A stretch of 13,593 nucleotides of DNA from Oscillospiraceae bacterium. Its GTDB lineage: Bacteria; Bacillota_A; Clostridia; Oscillospirales; Oscillospiraceae. The stretch spans positions 1 through 13,593 of the forward strand of contig JAETOP010000101.1 in the NCBI GenBank assembly GCA_021771675.1. The letters are read 5' to 3'. Positions 12,658-13,593 of the stretch are shown in pieces. How positions within the stretch are numbered: position 1 is the first letter of the stretch; each line of letters starts with the position of its first letter. The notes below the pieces were generated by a model that worked only from the letters and a program-made list of their open reading frames with translations, was not told the origin of the DNA and ran no database searches. The position numbers and the translations under genes are program-made.

Positions 12658-13089
12658 ATGTCCACTACCCTCGCTAAAAAGGAGACCCTGGAGCGTAAGT
12701 GGTATGTCATCGATGCAGCCGGTAAGCCTCTGGGCCGTACCGCTGTGATCGCTGCCAACCTGCTGCGCGGCAAGCACAAGGTCGATTTCACTCCCAACGT
12801 TGACTGTGGCGACAACGTCATCATCATCAACACTGACAAGGCAGTCCTCACCGGCAAGAAGGCCGAGCAGAAGGTCTACTATCGTGTTTCCGGCTGGATC
12901 GGCGGTCTGAAAGAGACCAAGGCCCGCACCATGATGGAGAACCGTTCCGACTATGCCATGGAGCTGGCCGTGAAGGGCATGCTGCCCAAGAACACTCTGG
13001 GCCGCAGCTGCATAACCCGCCTGCACCTGTACAAGGGCGCTGAGCATCCCCATGCCGCCCAGAAGCCCGAAGCCTGGACGCTGGACTAA
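12658..13089 (+). CDS. rplM: 50S ribosomal protein L13
   Basis: A 143-residue L13, an early-assembling 23S rRNA-binding protein. KWYVIDAAGKPLGRTA (14-29) and AANLLRGKHKVDFTPNVDCG (32-51) are the N-terminal signature. KVYYRVSGWIGGLKE (72-86) and GMLPKNTLGR (106-115) are the central and C-terminal ones. Codon use is strongly biased toward C-ending codons, unlike most neighbours, as expected for high expression. TTGGAGG (12644-12650) lies 7 bases before the ATG. It is followed by rpsI after 16 bases, the usual pair. Regulation probably involves the leader hairpin at 12587-12617. Confidence 0.98.
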   Translation: MSTTLAKKETLERKWYVIDAAGKPLGRTAVIAANLLRGKHKVDFTPNVDCGDNVIIINTDKAVLTGKKAEQKVYYRVSGWIGGLKETKARTMMENRSDYAMELAVKGMLPKNTLGRSCITRLHLYKGAEHPHAAQKPEAWTLD

Positions 13090-13105
13090 TTGGAGGTAAC
13101 ATACT

Positions 13106-13510
13106 ATGTACGAGAGCAAGAAGAAGTATTTTTACGGCACCGGCCGTCGTAAGTCCAGCATCGCCCGGGTTCGCGTTTACGAAAATGGCACCGGCTCCAT
13201 CACCATCAACGGCCGTGACATCGACGAGTATTTCGGCCTGGAGACTCTGAAGCTGATCGTCCGTCAGCCTCTGGCCACCACTGATCTGCTGGGCAAGGTT
13301 GACATCGTTGTCTCCGTCGCCGGCGGCGGCGTTTCTGGCCAGGCCGGCGCCATCCGCCATGGCATTTCCCGTGCTCTGGTGGTTCTGAACCCCGAGTACC
13401 GTCCCGCTCTGAAGGCCGCCGGCTTCATGACCCGTGACCCCAGAATGAAGGAGAGAAAGAAGTACGGCCTCAAAGCGGCTCGTCGCGCGCCTCAGTTCAG
13501 CAAGAGATAA
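13106..13510 (+). CDS. rpsI: 30S ribosomal protein S9
   Basis: A 134-residue S9, a 30S head protein whose C-terminal tail reaches the P-site tRNA anticodon stem. [17 protein letters not shown] (8-24), [20 protein letters not shown] (69-88) and the end [20 protein letters not shown] (109-128) finishing in QFSKR are diagnostic, and the conserved SKR tail is intact. TTGGAGG (13090-13096) precedes the ATG by 9 bases. It is co-transcribed with rplM and followed by a perfect terminator stem about 30 bases later. Confidence 0.98.
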   Translation: MYESKKKYFYGTGRRKSSIARVRVYENGTGSITINGRDIDEYFGLETLKLIVRQPLATTDLLGKVDIVVSVAGGGVSGQAGAIRHGISRALVVLNPEYRPALKAAGFMTRDPRMKERKKYGLKAARRAPQFSKR

Positions 13511-13541
13511 TCTGCTGTTCAAACCGTATCAAAATGGTTCA

Positions 13542-13577
13542 AAAACCCCGGAAAATCAAGGTTTTCCGGGGTTTTAC
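13542..13577 (+). terminator. Terminator of the rplM-rpsI operon
   Basis: A perfect 14-bp stem, AAAACCCCGGAAAA (13542-13555) with TTTTCCGGGGTTTT (13562-13575), and a 6-base loop. The A and T flanks serve as the tail in both directions, so it may be bidirectional. Confidence 0.92.
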
Positions 13578-13593
13578 TATATCTAAACGGGCT

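Noticed and set aside
12848..13522. 224-residue minus-strand reading frame over rplM/rpsI
   Set aside because: It mirrors the highly biased codons of two ribosomal protein genes.
1..13593. CRISPR array, insertion sequence, phage or toxin-antitoxin system
   Set aside because: No regularly spaced direct repeats, transposase, integrase or paired small genes were found; the content is housekeeping in character.

Overview
The window looks like chromosome from a Gram-positive anaerobe of the class Clostridia, probably near the Oscillospiraceae/Ruminococcaceae. This is inferred from the gene order ylxM-ffh-rpsP-khpA-rimM-trmD, consensus AGGAGG ribosome binding sites, sigma-A type promoters (often with an extended -10 TGn), moderate GC with AT-rich gaps, and the protein sequences themselves. 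No mobile element, integrase, CRISPR array, tRNA or rRNA was found. Most genes are conserved housekeeping genes; the less ordinary content is regulatory.

Layout. (1) 1-1182: an AT-rich gap with a possible small gene remnant, then a YdeI/OmpD-associated family gene with a hairpin terminator. (2) 1224-2600: a ThrE-type threonine/serine exporter with its own promoter and a terminator shared with the opposing sirtuin gene. (3) 2605-6946, minus strand: a translation/secretion operon, ylxM-ffh-rpsP-khpA-rimM-trmD, ending in a Sir2 deacylase that overlaps trmD. A terminator-like hairpin lies inside it, between khpA and rimM. (4) 6967-7696, minus: a GNAT acetyltransferase with its own promoter. (5) 7866-8218, plus: a monocistronic 77-residue protein of unknown function. 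(6) 8207-8942, plus: trmO, whose promoter uses bases of the preceding terminator. (7) 8899-12433, minus: a probable operon ttcA - NUDIX hydrolase - 86-residue membrane protein - dusB - secreted M23 peptidase. The M23 gene overlaps trmO tail to tail, and its ribosome binding site and start codon lie inside a near-perfect 21-bp hairpin. (8) 12553-13577, plus: rplM-rpsI with a canonical promoter, an L13-type leader hairpin and a strong terminator.

Functional theme. Many of the genes serve translation: S16, L13, S9, RimM (30S maturation), KhpA (RNA binding), Ffh/YlxM (signal recognition particle), and four tRNA modification enzymes (TrmD m1G37, TrmO m6t6A37, DusB dihydrouridine, TtcA 2-thiocytidine). 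I see no clearly new multi-gene system. The observations most worth testing are the hairpin locking the M23 start, the hairpin splitting the rpsP/trmD operon, the paired TGTCAAGG palindromes at the ylxM promoter, and the sirtuin coupled to trmD.
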